64,000 nt of DNA from contig CM022676.1 of assembly GCA_012295275.1 (NCBI GenBank), forward strand, positions 13,079,721 to 13,143,720. The letters are read 5' to 3'. Position 1 is the first letter of the stretch, and each line of letters starts with the position of its first letter. Below are positions 11,501-20,812 of this stretch, piece after piece. The notes under the pieces were generated by a model that saw only the letters and a program-made list of their open reading frames with translations, searched no databases and was not told the DNA's origin. The stretch is from Chrysomallon squamiferum (Eukaryota; Mollusca; Gastropoda; Neomphalida; Peltospiridae). The translations under genes and the position numbers were made by a program.

Positions 11501-14500
11501 CATTGTTAATACATATTTAACACGGTGAACAATTTATTATTATTCAACTCGTCTTTAAGTATGTTTCTTTACTGCTTCTTTTCCTGATCCAGTTTTCAGA
11601 AATATCATTTACAATTCTAAATATTTCACTAATTGATTACATTTTACAGATGGTCCATCACAGAATGGTGTCAATGTCAGTTTTACAAATGAACAAATTG
11701 CTGTTCAAGGACGACCTTTGACCTTGACCTGTAGAATACTGGCAGCTGTTAAACCAGATGTGGATTTCGTCTGGAAGTTTAAAGATGGAACACATATTAA
11801 TGGAACAAAGGGAGATAAACACAGTTCATCTGGAAACACTTGGTCTCAAACATTAACACTGACACCCAGAAGAGCACAGAAAGGGAAGACAATCCTGTGT
11901 ACTGTGAGGAACACACATACACAGACTGAGTCTACAGGAGAAAAGTTTCTGGATGTGAAATGTAAGTTTATAAAGCATTAGTCTTAGAGATAATACATAT
12001 TTATTTTGTAATGATTTAAATTAAAAATAATAAAAATAAAAATAAATAAATAAAAATAATTATTTTAAAAATAAAATAAAAAATCACATAAATATTTGTG
12101 ATTTCAGATCCACCAAGTTCATCTCCAGTTGTTTCAGGAACAACATTTCCTGTGTTTGAGGGTGACACTGTCACACTGAACTGTTCTACAACTGGCGGAA
12201 ACCCAAAACCAAATCTGAACTGGACATGTTATAATCCGGTACACTGCTCTGACAGAGAAGAAACCAGAACATGTACAATATCTTTCATAGCTAACAGGAC
12301 TCAGAATAACAAAGTGTGTGAGTGTGTTTCTAGTTGGAAGTATGGTGACTACAATGAGAGGAAAAGCAGAAACTTGACTATTTACTGTAAGTAATTTTGG
12401 ATTGTTTATAATTTATACACATATCAACATACTTTACTGGGTGGGTTCAGAATTAGCTTACACAAATATATACAATGCTTCTGTAATCACATGAAATATC
12501 TTTCTGGTTCTGTTTGTTTTATTCATGTTTAACAAATTAGAGAGCCTCTTAAAATCTGTCACAAATTATACAAAAAACAACATAATTAGTTCACTGATTT
12601 ATTTAATTTTTATATATATAATTTATGTTAGATAAATATAATTCATTTCCCTATTTCCTCTCTTCTGTCTAGACTAGTAATGAAGGATTAATTAAACTTA
12701 ATATTGCAGATATAACACAGTGACTGGTAACTATCAGACTGTAATAATGTTTTACCTTTTGGTAATTCTTTTGTAAAATCAAACAGTTGGCTTAAATTTA
12801 CAGGTCTGTTTCTCATGAGTGGGAAATGAATTAAATGCCAAATTTCTTTTTTTTCTCAATAGTTTAGAAAACACCACAGTTTCAATGAAGAATGTTCAGA
12901 CCCTGGTTTCTCTGCAGCCCATGAGTCATTGATCAAATTGTTAAATTTTTATAACACTGAGCTTGAATTTGTGAATTAAACTTTTATAATGTTGCTAGGT
13001 TAAAAACAATAAATTCTTTGAAATAATTGTAATAACGACTTCCTTTTTTGTGGTAATAAATACTTTTGAATTATAATTATAAATACATTTTTATTCCATT
13101 CACACTGTGAAAGAAAATAATGATAACAATTTTAAAAACTTACAGATAGCAATAATATGTGTATATTTTACTGCTTATTTATCTGAAAAAAAAATACACA
13201 TTTACCTCAATTAAAAAGGGAATTTTTTATAGATCCTCCAAGCAGACCAACACTTTCATCAGATCCTGAACAGCCATGGCTAGAAAACACAGGAGGCTCT
13301 TTGATTTGTTCTTTACCTGACAGTGGTAAAGGAAATCCAGCAGCTCAGGTTTACTGGATTAGAAATGGATCTGACGTACAACACACAGGATTTAACTTGT
13401 CACTGACACCTACAAAGGAAGACAATAGAGTCTGGTACAAATGTACAGCTGGGAATCTCTTCACAGACAGAACTGGACAACACAGACCTGAATCTAATAA
13501 GATAGACTTAAACATTTACTGTAAGATGTTTCATTTTAATTTGAGAAATATAACATTTTGTCTTTTCAGCCTGCTATGTTTCCTATAGAACTAATAGAAT
13601 AAAAAATCATTAGTTTGTTAAAAAGTAAGATCTAAATGATATCAGTAACTTTCTAATCTGTTTTTAAAAGTTATGACAGGACAACACGTGTAAGAAATAA
13701 ACAGAAATTTAATGTTTAAAAAAGATGTATATATATATATATATATATATATTGAAAGATCTTATCTCTTTGTCATCAAAGTAGATTTGTTGCTTGTTTA
13801 GATTTAATTTTATTATTTCAATGAGTTAATATTTTAGATTATCCCAGAATCAAAGTCAAGTTTTCAAAATCAGGAATTCATAAAGAAGGTGATAACCTGA
13901 CCTTGACCTGTACATCAGACAGCAATCCTAGTCCAGCTGTACTGAAGTGGACATTTGGTGGACAAGAGCTGGTTAATACTGGAAAGTTAATTTTAACAAA
14001 CTTGAATAGAATAAATCATGGTAATTACACATGTGAAGCAAACGTCACCACTAAAGAATACGGAAACCTTGTAAAGTCACGTGACACTGAAGTTGTTGTC
14101 AACTGTAAGTATCAGTTTGTACTGTCTCTCAACTTGTACCAGTTTATTAAAACAAATTAACAATATTATTTTATCTTTAGAGTAAAACAATACATTTTTA
14201 GAAATATTTCTTAACAGATGCTCCAGACATCACTTTTGATTCACTGAATACAACAGAAAACAACACTGTAAGTATTACGTGTTTTGCTGATGGTCGTCCT
14301 GACAACATGAAGTTTACAAGTTTTAAACATTACTGGAATGGAGTATTTATAGAGGATGTTAGTGGAGTTGTTGTTGGAAACAGTCAGTACAGACTGATGT
14401 TTAAATCTGCTACATATGAAGATGGAGGAATGTACACTTGTAGTGTACAGAACGGAATTACAGACAGATTTGGAAAATTGAGTCAAACCAAATCTGCTGA

Positions 14501-15168
14501 TATTTATGTAAAAGGTTTAGTATAGTTCTATTAGTTGTAATTTCATTTTGCTGATTACAGAGACTGAAATAGACAATCTAATAAAACTCTTACTAATAAA
14601 TTTTAGTGTGTAAAATATTGATGATTATCAGTATACTCAACCCTCCATTTAATGGACAAACATTGGATGGATTTTGGAAAATGTGGGCAAAAAATCTGGT
14701 AAATGTACAAATAAGCTCAAATCTCAGCTGACTCTAAATGAATTACAGGATCACGCAGAACCAGTTCAATCTACTGCCCATCAGAGTTTTTAAAATCTGT
14801 TATTTTAAAGTAAATTTAGTTCTGTATATTATTCTACATTGCTAATATTAATATTTGTGCTATTTCTGACAGCCATTCCAAAATCTGGATTTTCCTTTTT
14901 CAATGCAAAATTTACCACTTTTTTGTGTGTTAAATGGAGGGTTGACTGTCTACAGATTGCCAAAGCCTTGAAAGTTTCCATATTATAAATTACTTCTGAT
15001 GTGTACTCAATAAGTTAAATATTTTAGAATCAGAAATTAAATAATAACTAAATTCAAAAATTGAGTTCTAAATTAAAAGTTATTTCTGATCTCTTTATTA
15101 TCTATAATAATGAAAATGTACATAATTATTCTAAATTATTACTATTGTTATTATTATTATTATTATTA

Positions 15169-15204
<36 letters not shown>

Positions 15205-16473
15205 GTATAGCAACACCAAAGATCGCTATGGAGACCAAGGCAGACAGTATCCTGGGAGCTGAGATTGGAAAACCTGTCAGACTAATCAAATCTGTGTTTT
15301 CCAAGCCAAACTTCACAATATTTGGTTGGAGTAACTTTGATAATCAAACAAATTATAATAACACAGATGTAGTACAGGAAAATGTTACACTACAAATACA
15401 CAGCAAAACTGTAACAGATTCTGGTTACACGTTTTCTCTCAGTATCAGTCATTTTACTGAAGATGACATTGGAACATACAAACTGACTGTCTGTAATGAA
15501 GTTGGATGTTCTCAGTTTTCTGTGAACCTAACTGGAGCAGGTCCACCTCTTCCTCCTAAAGAGTTCCAACAAGAAAGAGAATCAACATCACACACATTGT
15601 TCTTGTCATGGCTACCTAACTACCCAGGTGGTCATTTCAAACAAAGATTTATACTGCAGTACAAACCACAAAGTGACTCTAACTGGATTACTTGGAAAAG
15701 TAAATGGTTTGATGACTCTACACAAGGACAAAAGTGTTTTATAACATCACCAGTCTCAAAGACAAAACAGTTTATGATGTGAGAATTTCAGCTGAAAACA
15801 CAAGAACTTCAGACAATATGAGCAATTACGTCATCTTTCAAGTAATTACAAAAGGTTATCTGCTATTAAATTTAATTCAAACGAAAATTATTTTGTTACT
15901 AGTAGTACCAGTAGTAAAATAAAATAAAATATGTATAAAAACGATGAAAATAAATACGTATGAAATATTTATATGTTCTACAATTTGTCAATATAAATAT
16001 ATATAGCTTTATAGTTAAATCATTTAATTGAATTTTATCATGTTTGCTAATATTGAATTTATAACCTTTTTATATTTTATTTCAGTTACAGAGTATATAC
16101 GTATTAGTGTATTTCTGTTTATACAGCTCTGAGTGTAAGATTGTATGTGTGTTTTAGTGTATCTCTATTCGAATGAGTATATTTATTTTCTTGTGTTACA
16201 GAATTTTATTCAATTTCAGTGGAAGCATCTTACAATGATCATCGAGCTATTTCATTCATTTCCATGTAATATTTATCACTCTTCTCTCTTCTGATTTTAG
16301 TCTAATCCAATCACACATCTGAAAGGTTTTCTTTCTTTCTACTAACATTAGAAATTGTCTTAACAAGCAGGTGGAAAATTATATATATATACAGTGGTAC
16401 CTTGACTTACGAGTTTAATTCGTTTCATGACCGAGCTTGAGTTGGGGTACTCGTAAGTTGAGGTAACCCTGGG

Positions 16474-16516
<43 letters not shown>

Positions 16517-17647
16517 TAATGCATTTTACGGTTTTATAATCAAAAGAGTAATTTGTTTGATATTTATTTTGTAAATACAATTATAATAACATTATTGCTT
16601 GTATTTAATTATTAATCACATTTCCTTTATATACAATAAAAAAAAAATAAAAAAATAATAATATCAACCATAAACAAGCTTTGATAATATTTAATGAAGA
16701 ATGAATTGTTACTATGGTATTTAATTGCTATTAATAATACTACTACTGATAATAAAATATTATTTCTTTCCTTTACAAAAGAATTATTAATATCAGTTAC
16801 ATCTTTAGAAGAGCAAAATGGTATTATACTTTATAGTTGTTATTTATCTATTACAGCTTCAGAAGAACGAAGTAGTTCTAGTTCTCTGCTTGGTGCAGCT
16901 GTAGGCGGAGCTGTTGGTTCTGTGACAGTCATTGTTGTCATAGTGATTCTTCTTTTGCTTAGAAGACGGGGACCATTTTCAAACAAATCTGGTATCTTCT
17001 TAACCAATCTGCAAATTGTGATAAACTAAACTATAATAGTGATTCTCTTGTAGGTTATTTCCTTCATTGTGAACCCTTCAATTATAATAATCTATACGTA
17101 AAGATTCTCACCTTTTAGCATAACGGTAAAATAAACAAAAAACATACCATATAATCTTTCACAAATATTACATAAAATTATGTTGTAGTATTAATATTTG
17201 TAGTACTTGTAGTAACAGCAGTAGTAGTGGTTGTTGCTGTTTTGGTAACAGTTCAGTATTTTCCTGAACACAATTCTAAATGTGGCAATGTTTTGTCTAT
17301 CAGTTTCTGATTTCTGTTACCTTTACAGTTATGGAACATCCTAGTCCAGTTACAGACCAAACATACGAAGGACTTCAACAAAACAGAGAAACTACTGAAT
17401 ACTCAAGAATTGAGATGTATGAAAATCTGAGACAAACTGGTAAACATAATTATATTTTGTAACCTATAATGAAATCAGTGTTATTTTAAAGAGAATACAT
17501 TTTATTTAAACGTTTAAAATTATTTCAGGTGCTGTAAATAAGACTATAACAGCTGACCACACGTATCAAGGTCTGCAAGAAAACAGAGAAGAACAACAAT
17601 ACACTAAACTGAACCTGTATGAAAATCTGAAGAAAAGTGACAAATGA
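3209..17647 (+). CDS. Receptor B1: nine-Ig, one-FN3 membrane receptor with double ITAM tail
   Basis: This is a class B single-pass IgSF receptor, predicted at the plasma membrane. Proposed exons: 3209-3263 leader, 8177-8494 Ig1, 9769-9920 plus 10624-10807 Ig2, 11083-11397 Ig3, 11650-11961 Ig4, 12108-12386 Ig5, 13233-13520 Ig6, 13838-14104 Ig7, 14218-14514 Ig8, 15211-15854 Ig9+FN3, 16857-16991 TM, 17329-17439 and 17529-17647 tail (TGA). Phases agree throughout except in the FN3 exon, where a four-A run (15730-15733) needs a fifth A; the paralogue B2 has no such break. With that base the protein would be about 1158 residues. The tail carries YEGL-x8-YSRI-x2-YENL and YQGL-x8-YTKL-x2-YENL, which suggests activating signalling through SH2 kinases. 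Ligand unknown. The leader-to-Ig1 intron (4.9 kb, full of relic leaders) is the least certain join. Confidence 0.75.
4585..4797 (-). pseudogene. Inverted relic of a leader/promoter cassette
   Basis: The reverse complement reads the same cassette (aaataaagtgaaataaat, then gtagacgctttt, gtgacaacgccgtag, caaagtttagtcacaacattcaca) followed by ATG GCG AGA CTC TGA. A leader-like remnant follows. This is the only cassette copy on the opposite strand, and an early stop inactivates it. Confidence 0.55.
4809..4863 (+). pseudogene. Relic leader exon with ATG to ACG
   Basis: The 55-nt exon keeps its phase-1 gtaagt donor and encodes ALIGFLLVSVMTVRYSVG, but the initiator reads ACG. An open frame from upstream ATGs (4659 or 4716) passes through it, so use as an internal exon cannot be excluded. 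Confidence 0.5.
5480..5620 (+). pseudogene. Relic cassette, leader lost
   Basis: The promoter-like block is recognisable (aaataaagtgaaataaat, gtagacgctttt, gaaacaagtttagtca), but after attcagaatg the leader coding sequence is gone. Confidence 0.5.
6240..6395 (+). pseudogene. Relic cassette with ATG to AAG leader
   Basis: The block with acaagtttagtcacaacatt is followed by AAGGCGCTGTTTAGATGTTT at 6340, a leader whose start codon is mutated and whose donor is lost. It lies in B1 intron 1. Confidence 0.5.
6396..8176 (+). other. B1 intron 1, remainder
   Basis: AT-rich intronic DNA with poly-A/T runs, (TTTA)n at 7650-7695, (TA)n near 7940 and (TAA)n at 8027-8062. No further exon, RNA gene or transposon is recognised. 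Confidence 0.5.
8177..8494 (+). CDS. B1 exon: N-terminal Ig-like domain 1
   Basis: Phase 1-1, 106 codons, donor gtaagt. It is a divergent V-like domain. The first canonical Cys position reads LTLTYTS and the last strand reads GTWTVEE without Cys, while an extra pair (LCKSL..GGLCG) lies in the middle. It occupies the same position as the Cys-rich first domains of A2, A3 and B2 but shares little sequence with them. Confidence 0.65.
8495..9768 (+). other. B1 intron 2
   Basis: A (CA)n tract lies at 8517-8561 just after the donor. The rest is AT-rich with no recognised exon or element. Confidence 0.5.
9769..9920 (+). CDS. B1 exon: Ig domain 2, first half
   Basis: Enters in phase 1 and ends in phase 0 at gtg|gtaaat. 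It has the first Cys (TTGCAYP) and the Trp of strand C (VNISWKF). Together with 10624-10807 it totals 336 nt, exactly 112 codons, which supports the two-exon reading. Confidence 0.55.
10624..10807 (+). CDS. B1 exon: Ig domain 2, second half
   Basis: Enters in phase 0 after tgtttaag and ends in phase 1 before gtaagt. It supplies the closing Cys (NKFICTAHF). A decayed copy of its first part sits at 10475-10535, so this exon or its edge has been duplicated. Confidence 0.6.
11083..11397 (+). CDS. B1 exon: Ig domain 3
   Basis: A complete phase 1-1 Ig exon with hallmarks SHTCVTS, VYWYKN and SDDGHSVYCKA (the D-x-G-x-x-x-Y-C pattern). Several N-glycosylation sequons are present. Confidence 0.8.
11650..11961 (+). 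CDS. B1 exon: Ig domain 4
   Basis: A phase 1-1 exon starting YGPS across the junction. Hallmarks LTLTCRI, DFVWKF and KTILCTVRN. It corresponds in position and pattern to B2 Ig4 (55034-55354). Confidence 0.8.
12108..12386 (+). CDS. B1 exon: Ig domain 5 (shared with A2)
   Basis: Starts DPPSSSPVVSG, with LNCSTTGGNPKP, LNWTCYNPVHCS and KVCECVSSW; it has an extra Cys pair. It is nearly identical to A2 exon 33201-33479 although the genes are of different class, whereas B2 Ig5 is much more divergent. Confidence 0.85.
12387..13232 (+). other. B1 intron between Ig5 and Ig6
   Basis: AT-rich; no exon or element recognised. The last stretch before the acceptor resembles the corresponding parts of the A2 and A3 introns, so the duplicated block includes intron sequence. 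Confidence 0.45.
13233..13520 (+). CDS. B1 exon: Ig domain 6 (shared with A2 and A3)
   Basis: Starts DPPSRPTLSSDPEQPWLE, then LICSLPDSGKGNPAAQ, YWIRNG and WYKCTAGN. It is nearly identical to A2 34458-34745 and A3 44422-44709, including the 288-nt length. B2 Ig6 is only distantly similar. Confidence 0.85.
13838..14104 (+). CDS. B1 exon: Ig domain 7
   Basis: An I-set-like domain with LTLTCTSDSNPSP, LKWTFG and NHGNYTCEANV; phase 1-1, donor gtaagt. It corresponds to B2 Ig7 and to the Ig5 exons of A2 and A3. Confidence 0.85.
14218..14514 (+). CDS. B1 exon: Ig domain 8
   Basis: SITCFADGRPDN, KHYWNGVF and DGGMYTCSVQNG; 99 codons like B2 Ig8. The donor aaag|gtttag is weak but sits at the position of B2's gtatca. 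Confidence 0.8.
14634..14953 (+). mobile_element. MITE-like element with terminal inverted repeats
   Basis: A left end tcaaccctccatttaa and right end ttaaatggagggttga form inverted termini about 310 bp apart in the B1 intron. The termini resemble pogo/Tigger-type DNA transposons. There is no coding capacity. B2 has no such copy in the matching intron. Confidence 0.65.
15211..15854 (+). CDS. B1 exon: Ig domain 9 fused to FN3 domain
   Basis: The first half is an Ig-like domain lacking the usual Cys pair but with DDIGTYKLTVCNEVGCSQF. The second half is an FN3 domain: GPPLPPKEF, LFLSWLPNYPGG, FILQYKP, then VYDVRISAEN. At 15730-15733 an A4 run breaks the frame (stop at 15780-15782). One more A restores the FN3 end to the acceptor-compatible phase, matching B2 60453-61091. 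The donor gttatc is weak. Confidence 0.75.
16391..16469 (+). repeat. Dispersed short palindromic repeat
   Basis: acagtggtaccttgacttac through ctcgtaag, with inverted cttacgag/ctcgtaag arms, followed by a (CA)n tract. The same element lies in the matching B2 intron at 61805-61882, so it predates the duplication. I recognise the sequence type as a common invertebrate MITE-like repeat. Confidence 0.55.
16857..16991 (+). CDS. B1 transmembrane exon
   Basis: Ser-rich juxtamembrane stretch (SEERSSSSS), then a hydrophobic span starting LLGAAVGGAVGS (GxxxG-type small-residue pattern) and ending LLLLRRRG, a basic stop-transfer. Donor gtatct at the same place as in B2. If the donor is not used, the frame ends soon after the membrane. 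Confidence 0.85.
17329..17439 (+). CDS. B1 cytoplasmic exon 1: first ITAM
   Basis: Contains YEGLQQNRETTEYSRI (two YxxL/I boxes with eight residues between, ITAM spacing) followed by EMYENL. TEYSRI also fits the TxYxxI pattern of an ITSM, and YENL fits pYxN for Grb2-type SH2 domains. Phase 1-1, 111 nt as in B2. Confidence 0.85.
17529..17647 (+). CDS. B1 cytoplasmic exon 2: second ITAM and stop
   Basis: Contains YQGLQENREEQQYTKL, then NLYENLKKSDK and TGA. It repeats the layout of the preceding exon (Y-x-G-L, x8, YxxL/I, x2, YENL), so the two tail exons look like an internal duplication. Confidence 0.85.
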
Positions 17648-18570
17648 TATTGTTATAATGAAAGTAACTTTACATTGTTTACGTTTTTAATGAATATAAT
17701 ACTGTATTCTCTCTACTTACACTGATACTTCACGTTTTCTTTGAAAGAAGCTAAATTCAATAAACAGAAACTAATTGTTTAACTGTTATATAACACAGTA
17801 TAAGAAAATATTTTCTAGTGAAAAGAAACACAAATCGTGTCAGACGTTTTCTTGAAAACACAGTTCTAAGGAATTGCTTTTCAAAATTGAAGACAAAGGG
17901 AGAATTTTAATATTCAAAATAGTTTTAATAAAGGAATTGAAAATGAAATGTATAAAAGAAATAAATTCATATGTTGACTATATCGTGTAGTCTCTCTTAT
18001 TCCATACATTTTCACATGAATACATAAAATAACAGACTGATTTCATTTTTCATTTATTTATTTATTAAATGAAGCAGCGTTTGTTCTAATTCGTAAATGT
18101 TGATTATATTTCTCGATATTTGCTTTCAAAATAAATATCATGTTAAATTTTTACTTTTTTTTGTTTTCTTATATCATGTTATACTCAATAAATTTGACTA
18201 AATGTTTTATAGAGTAGCGCACATATTATTATCATGATTATTAGAATAAACTGAAACAATTACATTTCTTGTAAATTTAAAAATACTACTACTACTAACA
18301 ATAATAATGATAAAAACAATAATAACAATAATAATTAAAAAATAAATAAATAAATAACTCAGCTGAATTTACTGAATGTCTTGATTAAATAATTTATATG
18401 GAAACATCATAAAAGTGTGTTTGTGTTAAATATTTTAAATTCATACAGGGAACATGCAATTATAAACGCTTGCTTCTTTATGATGGTTGCAAATTTCAGG
18501 AAGAAAGATATTACAGTTCAAACACATTTAGTTGTGATTTTAGGAACAACATTTTTGACAAGAATTAAAC
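17648..18570 (+). other. Class B 3' flank
   Basis: Non-coding sequence shared with 63103-64000 downstream of B2. The duplicated unit therefore extends at least 0.9 kb past the stop. Candidate polyadenylation signals (aataaa) occur, for example near 17759. Confidence 0.65.
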
Positions 18571-19191
18571 ATTAAGTATTGTTACAGTGAGTATTGCAAA
18601 CTTGTCCAAACAAAATCCCAGAAACAAATAATCTTTACAGCTTATGTGAAAAGAAGCCAAGTGGATCTTAAAAATTTCTAAAAGAGTAAAACATACAAAA
18701 ACGAAATGTCCTCCAATAACTAAAAGTTCGTAATTTACTAATAGCAAACTCTAGCATAATAAATACATTTAGTTTAAAAGATATTTCTTTATTCTTAATT
18801 ATCTATTTTTTTTATTAATATTTTTATTTTCATTAACAAACTTTATTTACATTAGAAAGTAGCCTTAAGAAATGTAAAGGAGACAACTGAAAGTAGATTC
18901 CTTAAAAAATGAATATGTTAAGTGGTATTATGAACATTAATCAAGTAAAAATATCAAAGCTATTTAAGTAGGTCTTCTTAGAATACGAAGAAATGAAAAT
19001 ATATTTCATATACTTCCAATATGCTTTCTTTGTCAGTCAAAAATTAATTAACTGTATCAGAAGAAAAAATACAGCCTCCACTTTGCACACCATCATAGAA
19101 GATTTAAACTGAGAACGAACTTTGTTTTGCAGTGCACACGTATTCACGTGCAGGACAGTTTTGCATCTTCTAGATTTTCCATTAATACAAG

Positions 19192-19243
<52 letters not shown>

Positions 19244-19348
19244 GTTGTGCAGTTTTTGTTGTTTATATTTTGTATTTATTTATTTACTTATTTAGTTTAT
19301 GTTATAAAAAATATGTTTTAAGTTTCTTATATCTATCTATCTATCTAT

Positions 19349-19415
<67 letters not shown>

Positions 19416-19907
19416 TGCCTCATTTAGATAAATAATAATTGTTGAAGCAGTAATCTAAGTCAAGTTAATAAGTGAGCTGTCAAATTCTGGTGTAGTCATC
19501 AGACATACATTTTATGTTGAGTAAAAATGTACTGTATGTGTGGAAATAGATTAAATTTAAATACATTTACTCTTGTGTGTAAGTTACAAGTGAATCATTT
19601 TAAGTATTTTACATAATGCTTCGTCAGGTTATCAATTAAAAATTAAAACTAAGATTGACATCAAACCCTAACCATAGCAACTCTGGCTGAGGCCTAAATC
19701 CTCAAAATTTGATTCAATAAATCATTAATTAATATCCATCGTATTCTTTATTATGTTTTATGAAATATTTGCATTTAAATCTGTTCCTAACCTTAATAAA
19801 CAATGTCCTAGATTTACTGAATTAATTTGTTTTATTTATTTATTTATTTATTGACTTATTTATTTATTATTGTCATTGTTAATTTTATTATTATTATTAT
19901 TATTATT

Positions 19908-19943
<36 letters not shown>

Positions 19944-20264
19944 ACTGTTGTTATTGTTTTTGTTGTTGTTGTTGTTTTATTTTATTTTGTATTTAATTTT
20001 TTATTCTAAATCACATTTTTAACATTTGACGTGTTTTATCTACACAGTATTTCTAACCCAAGTCTTCACCATACCCATAACCATAACTCTAAATATGTCA
20101 CAAAATAAAGTCTAGGAAACAGAAAGGGAAACTACTTCTACTACTACTCCCACTACTAGTATTACTACTAATAATAATAAATACCTTAACAAAAAACAAA
20201 CAAAAAAGATTGCAACAACAAACTATTTATTTATCATTTATTAAGAAAGAAAGAAAGATTGCAT

Positions 20265-20269
<5 letters not shown>
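18571..20269. other. Gene-poor AT-rich stretch
   Basis: No gene recognised. Microsatellites: (AAT)n 19197-19241, (CTAT)n then (TA)n 19333-19411, (TTA)n/(TTG)n 19886-19975. Confidence 0.5.
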
Positions 20270-20361
<92 letters not shown>

Positions 20362-20812
20362 GCTCTAATATTTGGAAAAGAGACAGAAAGCGGACGGGTG
20401 GGGAACAAAGAGAGAGTGAGTTAGACAGATACATTATATATATATATATATTATTATTATTATTATTTGTATTATTATTATTGTTATATTTGTTTTATTA
20501 TGTATTATAATTTTTCTTAATATGGGGCTTTATATATATAATTTTTAATTTGTTAGATATATATATATATCTAACAAATTAAAAATTTCAGGTCACATTA
20601 TAAGAAAATGAACTTCCTAGTTGCTATGATTCGCACAGAGAGGCTGACTGGATGGACGCAGTGCGGGGAAACACCTAATTTTGACATTTGACTCGCACAG
20701 TTTACACTTACAATGAGGGACCAGAAAGAAAAAAAAGTAGATATTTCTGTAAAATGTTTTCTAAGAAAAAGATAAAAATACGTACTAATTTTAGACTTAA
20801 TTCAGCAGGATA
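20270..20812 (+). repeat. Dispersed repeat R, copy 1
   Basis: It begins at a (CT)n tract (20270-20357), continues cgctctaatatttggaaaag, passes a perfect hairpin (atttttaatttgttagatat and its complement, 20540-20588) and ends ttcagcaggata. The same order recurs at 24941-25502 (+) and 27693-28230 (-). No coding capacity is seen; family unknown. Confidence 0.7.

Noticed and set aside
14241-14486. Minus-strand frame across B1 Ig8
   Set aside because: It is the shadow of the plus-strand Ig8 exon, which has splice sites, the Cys/Trp pattern and a B2 counterpart.
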